Source of the DNA: Camillea tinctor
Taxonomy: Eukaryota; Ascomycota; Sordariomycetes; Xylariales; Xylariaceae
NCBI GenBank assembly: GCA_022578605.1
Contig: MU394105.1
Location: 1-64,000, forward strand
Length of the DNA stretch: 64,000 nucleotides
Direction: 5' to 3'
This document shows, one piece after another, positions 48,160-60,398 of this stretch. The notes below the pieces were generated by a model. The model did no database searches. It saw only the letters and a list, made by a program, of their open reading frames with translations, and was not told where the DNA came from. The position numbers and the translations under genes are program-made. Positions within the stretch are counted from its first letter, which is position 1, and each line of letters opens with the position of its first letter.

Positions 48160-50100
48160 ATGGCAGCTTTGTGAGTATAAAACCTCTTCCGCATTTTATC
48201 TGCATCTGGACATGTAGCTATCTAGGCATCTGGCGCATTTCCGATATACTGATCGATCACACCATATATAGTGAGAACTTTGACAGCATCTTTTTGGATC
48301 TGTCTAAGGAGTCGGGAAAGTGCAGATTCGCTGAGAATGGCTTGGGATGGAAGCCATCAGCTGGTGGTAACACCTTCACACTAGACCGGGGCGACATTGC
48401 TGCTGCCCAATGGAGTCGCGCTGCCAAGGGTTACGAGGTCAAGATTCTCAAGCGATCCTCCGAGATCGTACATCTCGATGGTTTCCAGCAAGAGGTGAGC
48501 AGCTACCGCACAATGCCTTTTATCAACCCTCTAACCATTGATTGTTTCGCAGGATCTCGAGCGCCTAAGCAAAATCTTCAAGAATTGGTACAGCATCAAC
48601 CTCGACCCTAAAGAGCACGCTCTTCGAGGCTGGAACTGGGGCAAGACCGAGTTTAGCAAAGCCGAGATCATATTCAACGTCCAGAACAAGCCCTCCTTCG
48701 AGATTCCCTACTCCGAGATATCCAACACCAACTTGGCTGGTCGCAATGAGGTCGCAGTCGAGTTCACCGCCTCAAACGAGGACGACACGGGTACGAACGG
48801 ACATCTAGGGGGTGCACGGGGACGGGGCAAGAAATCTGGAGCCGGAAAAGATCAGCTTGTCGAGATGCGATTCTACATCCCCGGAACCACTACCCGCAAA
48901 GAGACAGAGGGAGAAGAGGCCGGTAGCGACGCTGAGCAGGAAGAGAAGAACGCAGCCACTCTATTCTACGAGACCCTTATAGATAAGGCAGAGATTGGTG
49001 AGACGGCTGGTGATGCCATCGCTACCTTTTTGGAAGTGTTGCACCTCACACCACGGTACGTCTTTACTCACCCATCGTTTGCGATTCACTCTACTAACAA
49101 GCTTCCCAGTGGACGATTCGACATCGATATGTACGAGGCCTCATTCCGCCTGCGTGGTAAGACTTACGACTACAAGATTCAGTACGAGGCCATTAAGAAG
49201 TTTATGGTCCTGCCGAAACCCGACGAGCTGCACTTCATGCTATGTATTGGACTAGATCCCCCGCTCCGCCAGGGACAGACGAGATACCCGTTTATTGTCA
49301 TGCAAGCTAAGAAGGACGAGGAAGTGACTATTGATCTCAACCTCACGGACGACCAGCTCAAGGAGAAGTATAACAACCGCCTGGAGCCACACTACGAACA
49401 GCCGCTCCATCAAGTCATCACCTACATTTTCAAGGGTCTGGCCAATAAGAAGATAACATCTCCGGCCAAGGACTTCATGACACACCGGCAACAATACGGC
49501 ATCAAGTGCTCGATCAAGGCCGCCGAAGGCTTTCTGTACTGCCTCGAGAAGGCTTTCATGTTCGTCCCGAAGCCGGCTACCTACATATCATATGACCAAA
49601 CCTCTTCCATCACCTTCTCGCGCGTGAGCGGCGCCGTGTCGGCCCTCTCCACCTTCGACATCAGCGTGCACATGAAGAGCGACGGGCCCTCCCACCAGTT
49701 CAGCAACATTAATAGAGAGGATCTGAAGGCGCTCGAGGACTTCTTCAAGCTCAAGGGCCTGCGCGTCAAGAATGAGATCGACGAGGACGCCAACCTGCTG
49801 GCCGCGGCCCTGCGGGAGGAGGCCATGGACGATTCGGAAGAGGAGGTGGTCGGCGGCGCCGCCGCGGACCGCGGATCAGCCGACGAAGACGAGGAGAGCG
49901 TCGACGAGGACTTCCAGGCCGAAAGCGAGAGCGACGTGGCGGAGGAGTACGATTCCGCCCACGAGTCGTCGGGCTCCGGTAGCGACGAGAGCGACGTCGA
50001 CGGCGGCGCGGGCGGCGACGACGATGAGGACGAGGATATGCTCGACGAGGAGGAAGAGGAAGAGAAACCTAAGGCGAAGAAGCAGAAGACGAAGAAATAG
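48160..50100 (+). CDS. POB3: FACT complex subunit Pob3 (SSRP1 homologue, 4 exons)
   Basis: Histone chaperone subunit that pairs with Spt16 to reorganise nucleosomes during transcription and replication. Exons 48160-48170, 48272-48494, 48553-49055 and 49110-50100 give 1728 nt or 575 aa. The first exon is only 11 nt (ATG GCA GCT TT) and joins to yield MAAFENFDSIFLDLSKE. The N-terminal SSRP1 domain includes CRFAENGLGWKPSAGG and the double-PH middle domain includes FDIDMYEASFRLRGKTYDYKIQYE and VLPKPDELHFMLCIGLDPPLRQGQTRYPFIV. The C-terminus is a long acidic Asp/Glu/Ser tail ending in a basic KPKAKKQKTKK. There is no HMG box, as expected for fungi, where Nhp6 supplies that function. The start codon is preceded by a pyrimidine-rich leader. 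All three joins preserve frame. Confidence 0.95.
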
Positions 50101-52599
50101 GGGATACAACCACTGCGTTCTTGAATCGCCGCTGCTTGAAAACCCGGATGGGTACGACGCAGATGACCCGAAAGCAGATGTCGTCGATATCTTCTAGGTT
50201 TTAGCCTGCCTTTTTTTCCCTCTCCCATATTTGATCCGAATTAGTTAGGAATAATGAGATTAGAAAGGCACGTGAAGGGGGAAGAGAAAAAAAATACCGG
50301 GGTCGTTTTTAATGGTTTAAATGGCGTTTGTTATGTCATGTTTCGGTATATGCTAGTTTTTTTTGTTTGTTTTTTTTAGGTTTCCCCCCTTTACCTAATT
50401 CCTCTCCCCATCTAAAAAAAGGAAAGGGAGTGAATGGCAATATGGTGTTTAGTTATGTTTGGCTTGGTTGTAATGCTGCTGCTTTACTTCTGCATAAGAA
50501 TTTCACTGAAGTTTCTTTGTGTCTCTATCTCCCCCCCTTTTCTTGGTTGAAGTATACGAAAGAATCGACGCGTAAAAACGAAACGAAACGGGACGTTGCG
50601 AGTAGCGGGAGTATGGTAGATACACGAGGATAGGATGGCAGGGATAGCCACTGTAGGAGGGGAAGAAACAAAATAAAAGAGAAAATGATGATCAGGGGGG
50701 GAGAGGAGGCAGAGAAAGGCTTTCACCGCCCTAGGTCTGGAAATAGATAGTGTGGGTAGACACGAGCTGAGAAAATGGATCTGATGCGAAACCTGTATTT
50801 ATAGCCGTCTTGCTCATCTCAACGCCTGTTCCATACATCTGTTCCTCTCCTCCCTTTTTTGCCCCTTTCTTGTGGATTCGTAATGTGAAGAAATAAAGAA
50901 TTTATAGGTTGGAGAGATACTTGTGAGAAATAGATGGAATTGTAGGATAACATGGGGTTGATTACTGATACAGGGACTTGATTGTTGTTGTGCTATAGGT
51001 GACCTATAGGTTTTTGCAAATAACTTAAATGTTATCAGGTCGGTAGGTGGGGGAGCAGACAAGACTTCAAAACGATCCCCATAGGAATATAATTGACTAA
51101 CAGACAAAAAACTTTCATATATTCATTTTTATATTTGGTTTTCCTACTTTATCTTTCGTACTAACCTAACCTAACCCAGCTCAACCACCTCTTCCTCTCC
51201 CTTCTTCCCCCTTTCCTCTCTAATTCCCTTCTTCTTTCCAAGCCATTCCGCAATACATTCCACATGGCCCTCCCCTCCCCCCTCCCTAAAGAAGGGGTAG
51301 AGGACAGTAGTTATGTTTTAATTACTATCATTATTTAACGACAAAAAAGTTTACTTTATAAGAGATATAAAAGTAATCATGACAGTTGATAATTACAATA
51401 GGCTTTTTATACTCGAGAATAGGGGAAAGCAAACAAGAAAGGGGATTTGATGGTGGAGTAAAGAGTTAAAGAGAAAACGGTAGAGAGGAATAGTTATTTA
51501 GGCATGTAAAGGAAGGGGGGAGGCGGGAAGACTAGGTAGAGAGAGTTGATGAAGTTGGTAATGTAGGAAAAAGGAAGACACATTAGAGCTGCATGGCTCC
51601 TGTCACTGCTGCATATTTGGACGGGTATTGTGAACTTTGGTTCAATGTGGTTATATTGAGTGTGCGTAGTTGTTGATTGTTGGGTTATATTTATGAGAGA
51701 GTTGGCCAATAACTTTGTTGTTGCCAAAGAAAAAAAGGAATAGAGAAAAAAAGAAAAAGGTTTGTAATTGATTGATCAATTGATTGGCGCCGGCAATCCC
51801 TCCAAATCACAAACCCTATTCCCTTCCAGCACTCCCCAGCACCCAGCAGAACTGACCACCTTCCCTTAACCCTACCTCCTCCACCTCCGTCCCCTTTCCT
51901 TCCCGCCTCCCCTCCCAATCCTATAAAAGGTGTGCCCCTACACTCCCAAATACAAAAATCATATATCCTCCCCACAACAATCCTTTCTTTGTACTCGCAC
52001 ACACAAAAACTCTCCGATTCTGTTTCCCATATCTACTTCTCTCTTTCTCTCTCTCTCTCTCCCCATCTCGTCCCCTTATTCTATTCCCCAGACATGTCTT
52101 CATCCTAGTAGGTATCTGGCGGCGACACTTCGGTTGGGGGGAAGAAGAGAGGGGTATCGTAGGTATGAGAGACAAGAAAAATTTCAGGAACAAGTTAGAA
52201 AAAAATGAACAAACGGGAAAGTAAAAAACAGACACTCCAAATGGAGATAAGACAATAGTACTAGGCTAGTGAAAATGAAGTGACAAAAAAAAAGACTAGA
52301 AAAGAAATAAAAAGGAGGTTATCAGTGGGCGACGCCGTAACACAGATGAGCATCATGAATCCAGGGGGCCAGTATTTAGCGTAAGGTTGAGCGTAGGTAG
52401 GTTGGTAAGTTAGGTAGGCAGATCAAATAATTAAAAGACTGCCATCCACCACCATCACCGTCGTATCCGACATCGTTTGGTTTTCGTGTCCTCGTGTAAG
52501 GTTTCCTTCAGTATCGAGTATCATGATCATGAATCATTTGTTGTTGTTTGTGTTGTATTCAGAGGTTCAAAAAGTATTAGGCGCAGCCTGCGTCTCTGC
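50101..52599. other. Convergent intergenic region between POB3 and BUD4
   Basis: About 2.5 kb between two stop codons. It holds the two 3' flanks, CT-rich and CCTCC-rich tracts (51175-51300, 51820-51940) and A-runs near 51730-51760. Short ORFs on both strands resemble nothing known. Confidence 0.55.
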
Positions 52600-55500
52600 T
52601 CAAATAATCATGCTCTTCGTTCTCGAGTGGATTCTTCTTCCCTCGGCACGCTTCCGTAGCGCCTCTTCTCTCTTGAGGACAAGCTCGCACCACTTGCGAC
52701 GGGTCGTTCCATTGAGGCTGCTGGTATCATCGTCATCGCTACCACGGCCAATGACGTCGCTGAGGACCTTCATCCAGCCCTCCTTATCCTCAGGCGTGTC
52801 TGCGTAGAAGTCGATAACCTCGCCGTTGTTAAAGCGGATCCGGAAACCCTCCTCAACGAACATATAGCCTTCTTCATCTTCCGCGAAAGCGGAGCGACGT
52901 CTCTTGCCATTGCGACCCGTCGTCTCAGGGCTGGTCAGTGCGCGACGGTCATCAATGAGACGCTTCGCGTTGGAAAGGTTGATAGTCGCACGTGGTTGAC
53001 GTGTGGCTTCATGGTAGGCGGTCAGCTTGGTACCAACAAGCTTGAAGTAGCGACGACGCCAGTACTATATCTATGTTAGTAAATGTGGTTCCTATGAAGT
53101 TTGTATATGGAGACTTACAGGACAATCGCCACCTTGCTGGCTTAGATGACCCTCCCAGTTGCGGCTCTGCCTCTCCTCCGCCGCCTTGAGCTCTCGAATG
53201 CATGAATTCATGCTCTTGGGCATATCATCATCAGTGCAGCCCTTAGGTCTCGGCACAAAGAGAAGTTGGACTTCCAGTTTACCGATCTTGTACGGTGCTC
53301 GCCGCACAATACTATTGCTGGGAACACCAGCACGCTTGCTCTTGACGCTGCATGCAAAACTAGCTTCCTCGGTAGCCCATTCATTGAATGCTGCTATCTC
53401 AACCATGTAAGGTCGGCCATAGCAACGGTTCTCGTGTTCCTTGAGGCAAACGTATGATCGTGCAAAGCTTCCATCTTCAGCAGCAAGTGGTGACAGCAGA
53501 TCCCATGCTGAAGGCGCAACTTTCCTTTGCCGGGAGTTAGCCTCTCGCTGAGCCATAGCAAATGCTTCTTCTTCCGCCCGTTGACGAGCCTCTAGCTCCT
53601 TGCGCTTCTTCGGGCTAGCGAAAACACGGGAAAATGTAGAGGCCTTTGGCGTCTTCGGCTTCGAAAGCTTAGACGGGGAAGTAGGCAATAGAGTAGGCTC
53701 AGCTGGTCTCTCAAGCTTTACGTTAAGCGTAAGCTGAAACTCTAAGTCGTTGGGAACGACGAGCTCGAACTCCTGTCCGATTGGCGCATTACGAGCGAGC
53801 TCAAGCCAAGCAGTAGTCACGCAGTGCACACCGTTGTCCAGCGTGAGACTGAACCACGTTCGTTCAGCTGTTTCAAGTGTTAGTAATTCAGACTCAGGAA
53901 AGGGGGTAAGATAAAATAGTTTGCTACTCACTCTTCGGCAAGGGGAGTTCGAGATCCTTCACGCCCATAACTTTGACGAATAGTCTACCCCTCTCGCCGC
54001 ACTCATCGGTGGCCAGCTCCGCCGTCTCCTCTTCAGCTGCGGTGGTAGTCGTTGTTGTCGTTACAGCATTGCTTTCCTGGCCAGGTAGCGGTGGGGCCGG
54101 TCCACTAGAGCTCGGCACCCCTCGCTTCTTGACACTCTTCTTTTGCTTACCATTCCAAGGCTCAACGACCCACGATAGCGGGCGCTCGGTTTTGATAGGT
54201 GAGTTGCCAGCGGAGCGAAGACCTGCTCGGGCATCTTCAGTTTCCTTGTCGCTAGCGGCCACAAGCTTTGTGTTTTGGCGCATGAGATAGCCACGCTGTT
54301 TACGAGTAGTAATGTTAGCATTGAGTTCTGTTGATATAGTATTGTAAGTCCTAAACGGATCTGAAGGCAACTCCTTCCGTTCGTGAGTTCGAGACGCTTG
54401 TCTCGTTGAGCTGTTACTTGCAGCTAGGGATTGTTGACTGAAAGAAAGTTGTTGGAATGCGACCTTTTGTGCCTCAATTACCCGTTCGAAGTCCTGATCA
54501 AGACTGAGACCGAGGTCAAGATCCAATGTCAAGCTGCGTTTCTTAAAGCTGGGGTGTCGATCTAGGAAATCATCACCAGTGGGAACACCCAGACGGTCGG
54601 GCTGTTGGTCGTGTGAAATGCGACTTCGGTGTCGTTCTGGAATCATCGGGATTTCTGGGGCTACTTCACGGCTGACATGTCTGCGAGCCTCTCGCATCGT
54701 CTCTAGATCAGATGGAGTAGCTGATGGGCGAGTCTTAAGCTTAGAACCAGAGGCTTTGATAGTAGCTTGTCGTTCAGGGATAGCAGGAGATTCAAGGGCC
54801 TCTTCCTCTTCCTTTTCGCCACCTGCGGCCTCAAGATCTCCTTCACGTTCTCCATCTTCGTGCTCCTCTTCCTTCTCATTCTCATGTTCGTTCTTCTCAA
54901 GAGCATGCTCATGTTCCTCCTCTAGCTCGTCTTCTTCATCGTCCTCTTCCTCTTCAGTCTCATCATCGGAAATGGGGTGGTGGATAACAGATTCTGGCGT
55001 GCCAGGCTCGTCTTCTTCCTCAGGCTCACCCCAGCCAGAGCCATCGTACTCAGGCTTAGACATTTTCTGTGGAGTGTGAGGCCGGAGCGAGGCTGTTTCC
55101 TCATCCGATTTGAGGGTCTCCTTGTGGATAGTAGCGTTAGCCGACTTCGGCCTGGGGAGCATGTAAGTTTGCAAGCTACGCGTGAACTCGGGGTCCTTAG
55201 TGGCACCGGTCACTTGGGGTAGAGTAGCGCTAAAGTTTGTAATGGGAGCCTCGCGCGTGAAGCTGGCTGCTCGGGGAGTTAATACGCAGTCATCATCTGG
55301 CCGCGATGGCGTCGCATGGTCCTCCTCGTCAGAGTAGTGGCTGTCACTGTCTTCCTCATGGACGGTATCTTTTTGCGAGGCAGTGTCCTCATCATCATCG
55401 TCATCTTCCTCCTCGTTATCCTCAGATCGGTGGAGATCGAAAACATCACCCTTGTCTTCGTCATCCCTATTGATGATAACGCTGTCTTCGTTTATTTCAC

Positions 55501-57375
55501 TGATGTCATCCATAACCGAGTCCTCGATACTATCGATAGGGACATCGGGGTCAAAGTGGATGCTACGAACTGGGCTGGAATCAGGTGCTACGAAAGACTG
55601 ATCCTCATTCTCCTCCTCGGTTGCCTTGTTGCCATTAACACGACGGAGGATTGACTGACGGGAAATGCTGGGAAGCTGGTAATCCATGTCCAGCCCTGAG
55701 AGGTCACCAATGGTGTCCTCTTCCTCATTGCCTGGAGTCTCCATCTCTTCAACTTCAGGGGTAAGGCTAGCGAGTCTATCGCGAGCACCCGCCCTTCTCA
55801 TACGTCGTTCGCGCTGCTCCTCAGCATATGATTTTGGCGACTTAGGTGATTTCTCAGTGGCCTTAGGACTGGTATCATCAGAAAGCATCATCAACTTCAG
55901 GCGCTCCTCTAGCGACATGCTACCGTTTCCAATATTTTGGATCTCAGACTTAGTAGCCGAGGCGGGAGGAGGCGAGGGCAGACTCCTAGGCGAGCCGAGC
56001 ATGCGCTCTGCTGTGCTGGATAAACCCGTGGAAGATGCAATTGAGTCTGATCGAGGACGGTCCATGCCCGGTAGTGGGGGTAGAGGGCGATGATCACCGC
56101 TAGATGTGCACGAGTCACTACGTCCATAACGTGGTCGACCAGCAGTAGCTTGCGAAGGAGTACCCTCAGGCATTGGGCTGCTGTCAAAACGGGAGTCTGA
56201 CTCACGGCGCCAATCATCGGGGCCGACCACCGGAGTCTTATCCGTGTCCTCTAGAGTGGCATCGAAGCTATCATCACCCAGGTCGCCGTCTGCGCCAGGG
56301 TAGAGACCATATATATCATCCTCGTCATCCTCTTCGGAATCGTAACTGCCCTCTCGAGAATTGGTTCCAATGGAGGATAGATCTGGGGTTGCCATCTCAT
56401 ACTCATTTATTTGAGGTGGAGCAGCATCGAATGTGACTGATTTGGCATGGCGATGGAGCGACTTTCCTGCGGGGAGCTCGTGATCGTCAAAGGAATGGTC
56501 GGAGAAAATCTCACCACCCTGGGAGCTGTAACTGCTCTTAAAACGAGACGTGGAAAGCGAAGATTTGATGGGAGAGGCTTGTTCTCGACTAGGTGTAGGT
56601 GGTGCATTTCCGGCAGTAGCTGGGCTTGCCGGACTAGCTGGGCTCGCAGGACTTGAGAGCTTCTTCATAGGACTGGATGATGGGAGACTGGGTTGGCTCT
56701 CACTACGAGCATGACCAGGGCGGAATCCCGAGATACCTGTACCACCAAATGCATTCCCCTGAACTCTGGCGAGGGGTCGCTCAATGGCGGGAATGCGGGA
56801 CGGATCGTACTCTTGCTTCTGTTCTCGGGCAAACATGGTGCTGTTCTTCACTCGCGATGCTTTCTGGAGGCGCTCAATAGAGGAGCGCCGGGTTGGCGAC
56901 GGCGAACCGTTGCTGGAACCGTAAAGGTCATTCTCATTCAGGTTGTTCTTAATGTTTCGGTTCTGCCAGAACATGCGCGGGGAGGTGGTCCCCTCGAGGG
57001 GGGAAGACTGGAATGGGGAGGAATCGGTATTTAGGGACATCTTCTGCTGTACAGAGGGTGAGTTTCACAGATGCTCGAGAACCAAAAGGGAGTGCGATCG
57101 AAAAATGGAAAAATAAAAAAAATACCTTGGTGGACTGATTCCAACTAGGCGAATTACGTCGCTTCTCAGTCGCCGGAATTTCAGACAATGGTCGAGGAAT
57201 ACTGCTCTTAGACGTGGAAGGGCTAGACATGTTCTTAGAGATGCGCAATGGCTGGGTGACCTTTTCGGATTGAGGGATAGAGATTAGCGCTTCACAGTTC
57301 CATTCCAATGGTTCTGATTCTGGAAGTGGTTCGGATGATGCTCACTGGTTGCTCCGGGGTCATCATTGTTGACAT
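52600..57375 (-). CDS. BUD4: Anillin-like septation protein Bud4 with C-terminal PH domain (5 exons)
   Basis: Anillin-related scaffold that organises septins and the contractile ring at septation sites. Proposed exons: 57346-57375, 57126-57260, 53932 to about 57043, 53119-53867 and 52600-53064, giving about 1,495 aa. The N-terminus (MSTMMTPEQP, then VTQPLRISK..IPRPLSEI and NSPSWNQSTK) matches the conserved fungal Bud4 start. A long disordered acidic/Ser-Pro middle follows, with SPASPASPAS and Glu/Asp-rich tracts. The C-terminal half has the anillin-homology region (ERTWFSLTLDNGVHCVTTAWLEL) and a PH domain (YWRRRYFKLVGTKLTAYHE..EEGFRIRFNNGEVIDFYADTPEDKEGWMKVL). The two small 5' exons are my reconstruction: the long ORF has no ATG near the conserved LRISK block, but a GTGAGC donor after a 10-codon ATG exon joins in phase. 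The acceptor before exon 3 could also be a few bases away. Confidence 0.88.
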
Positions 57376-59469
57376 GCCTCCAAACAACTGCTGATTATTG
57401 CTGCAGCAGCCAATTCATATCTCCTAAACAATGTACAAAAGAGAGGGAGAAGGAGGAAAGGATAAAAAGGGGGCGGTTCCTTTCGCGCTAAGTCGTATAA
57501 GCGGTATGGGGAAGCGCACCTGAGGCGGTGTAGAAATGAAGTTGCAAAAGTGTTGGAATGGGAAAAGTTGATCCGTTCGTCAGACGTGAAAGGATACTAC
57601 TTTGCTTTTCTTTTTGTGCACCCGTTCCTCAGCGTCGCAATGTTGTGTTGTGACGGGAATGCGACCAATGCGACCACTATAAACAACGGGCTTGCTACCT
57701 TGGCAACTAGAGCCGGTTGACTTAGTGACGAGTCGTAGTCGAAGTGAAAGGGAAAATAAGAAAAAAGAAATGAAGTAAAAAAGTACGGGAGAGGGAAATG
57801 AGGTGTCAACACAGAAGAATTGAATATAGAAGAAAAAAAATTGGTCACAAATAATATCGATTGTTCTTCGATATATCCGAACCTCCTCGTCGTTTGTATC
57901 TTTTTTTTTAAGTTTCTTTTTTTTCGTTTGACGAGGAAGAAGATGGACAGACGGGAAAGATAACGATGGATGTTGAGGATCACAGATGTGGCAGTCTATT
58001 TGGGCAGCTAGCAACATGTAAACACAGCAGGGGTTGTGGCCTATCAAGCAGTAGCAACCAAGAGCCCCTCCTTCCTCCGATTACAGCTTTCAGAGCTTTC
58101 TCTGCCGTCAGGTCCAAGCTTCCCGCCCTATCGATTGGCCAGCCTACCGGGGCTGTAGTTGCCTCGACAACGTTCTGTTGCACAGATCCCCCTCCTTCCC
58201 TTTCTTACACCCGCCCAGAGCATCCCTGAAAACCACTTGTCTTGGGCGTTGTTGTGTGACCTGTTCGACCAATCACGGCGCCAAGGTTGGTTTATTTCCG
58301 TCCCCACCTCAGCACTGCAGAAACCCGGGAAGTTGTGGTAAAGTAAACCAAGTTTCCTGCAAGTCCCCATTTATGCTTCAGATACGGTTTACAATTCATC
58401 AATTGCCATTGTGGACATGGACTGGGATTCATTGATCTGCATTGTCCATCATGCATTTCGCCATGTTACCCCGTCAACCATCACCGTATTGACATTCGAG
58501 TGTATGTAAGAGAAAAGAAAAGGAAAGAAAGCTTTTTCCCACATAATAGCGTCTAATTCAGCTGACAGCAGCAGCACCACTAATACTAATCCAATCCGTA
58601 TATACTCTCACCTACCAACACCAAACCACATGCAGGCTTGTAATACTCCGTACAATCCCAACGTTTCTCTCTGCTTCCTTATATAAACCCAACCCGTCTC
58701 CTTAATAATGCATGCATGCTATTAATTTACTTGAGGCCACACAAAGCGGAGTTACGCGAATACTGTTTACGATGTCCTACCTTTACCTGTGATCACCATG
58801 ATGATCCTGTTTCAGAACATTATCGTATTACCTAACTTTACCACTCATATTTTATATTAGGTCTTCCACACCTTTTGGTGTTTTGTTTTTCATACATGCT
58901 GATATATGTGGTGTAAACATATTAGCCTCGTACAACTACCTATCAAGCTAGGCATGTAAGGTATAAATAGTAGCAAAAAAATAGAGAGAGGTGTGTGTGT
59001 GTGTGTGTATACGAATGCATGTGTATGTCTCAATTTACGAAATAGGTTCCATACATGTATAATTTTTTGTTGATTGATTAATCTAAACCGAGGCCTATCC
59101 ATCTATGACTTATATTATGTATCAATGTACCTTCATATCTAGATATGTAGTCTATATATATATAGTCTGATATCTACAAGATGTGCGCACTATATATGTT
59201 AAACATTATGCGCCAACGAAAGGTACGTCATATCAATAGATCGATCAAGTCAAACATTTCATCTGTCAGATGGGCAGATCCTCGTCTAGCCCTTTACACT
59301 ACACTAGATCTAGACTCTACACTAGGTTAGTTAAGTAGGTTACATAGCACTAACGTTTGGGCGCGGGAAGAAAGGGAGGGAAACTTGGAAGTTTATTCAA
59401 GCACTCGGTGGAGTCGTATCTGTGAGCATCCCACATCACTCTCCGACCAGACAGGCTTGTTAGGCTAGC
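57376..59469. other. BUD4 5' flank and intergenic DNA
   Basis: About 2.1 kb upstream of BUD4. It includes an A-rich stretch near 57755-57840, CCAAT-type words in both orientations near 58133 and 58264, a TACTCCGTACA word at 58644-58654, a short GT tract near 58990-59008 and a TATATA run near 59150. No gene supported. Confidence 0.55.
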
Positions 59470-59773
59470 TACGGAGAATCCTAGCAGAAGAACCTGCCTG
59501 CCAAGAGTCTTGGCATTATTTCAACCAGCTGCTAAGCAGCTGATCAGCAGGTGTATAATGGCTTAAAATAAAGCCACTGTTAATAGCACTATAATTATAT
59601 AATTATACGCTAAATATTTTTGTTTTTAATAGCTAATGCCCACTATAAGTACTAAAAATTATAGCGAGTAGGTGACTTACAGCTGCAGGCAGCTGACTGG
59701 CAGGTGTATATAATCCTTGCTAAGAATTGACAAAAGTCTTGGCAGGCAGGTTCTTTTGCTAGGATTCTCCGTA
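59470..59773. mobile_element. MITE sharing the Tc1-type transposon TIRs
   Basis: A 300-bp element (59472-59771) flanked by TA on both sides. Its left 46 bp match the left TIR of the 44355-46145 transposon with a single difference (G for A in CAGAAGAACC versus CAAAAGAACC). The right end matches for about 35 bp and then diverges (GACAAAAGTC in place of GCCAAGACTC). The interior is A/T-rich, contains CAGCTG and CAGGTGT words near both ends, and has no transposase. This is a classic miniature inverted-repeat element that could be moved in trans by the nearby element's transposase. Confidence 0.93.
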
Positions 59774-60398
59774 CATGGCCATTCATTCCTTCGCATTCGT
59801 TGACCAGAACTAGTGTACCAGAGAATCTGCCCATTATGTCGGTCAAGTGGAGCAAGCCTTGTTTATGTATGTTGGTTATGGCCGGATAATGGGGCAGCAA
59901 CACTTACGCTAAGGGGGATCATGCTGGTTCGTGAAGCGGCCTATGTAGCCCAACTACTAAACTAATTACTTATAAACACCATAAGTGTAGACCGATCACG
60001 GTCGCGATCGCGATCATAAACACCATCACGATCACATGGACATTTTAATTTCACGTATGCACACCACACTTTCCAAGTAACCGATGAGACGTCAGAATGT
60101 AGAACATAAAAAAGGATATTGGTATTGCTACAAGGGGGCCTCCTCAATTTGCATCTTCAAAGCCCGCCTTTCCTGTCTCTCTCTTTCCCGTAGGTAGTTG
60201 TAGTGACTGATGATAGTAGATAATGGTATCAAATACACACTAAAAGAAATAATGGTTCCCCCTTCCTCAAGGTGGTATCTATGTGTATGTGTATGAGTAC
60301 AAAATAATTCAAACAAAATGATTACATGGACCTCTCCCTTTCCCTTCCCTCAAACTCCGTTTTGACCCTTTTCGTTATAGTTATGCTGTTTTTTACTC
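59774..60398. other. Intergenic between the MITE and the H+-ATPase stop
   Basis: This is the 3' flank of the leftward H+-ATPase gene. Near 59970-60040 there is a cluster of GATCGCGATC-type words and a direct repeat of ATAAACACCAT about 45 bp apart. No gene is supported. Confidence 0.55.

Noticed and set aside
54579..55079. 166-aa Ser-rich ORF opposite BUD4
   Set aside because: It mirrors the acidic Glu-codon tracts of BUD4 and is not an independent gene.
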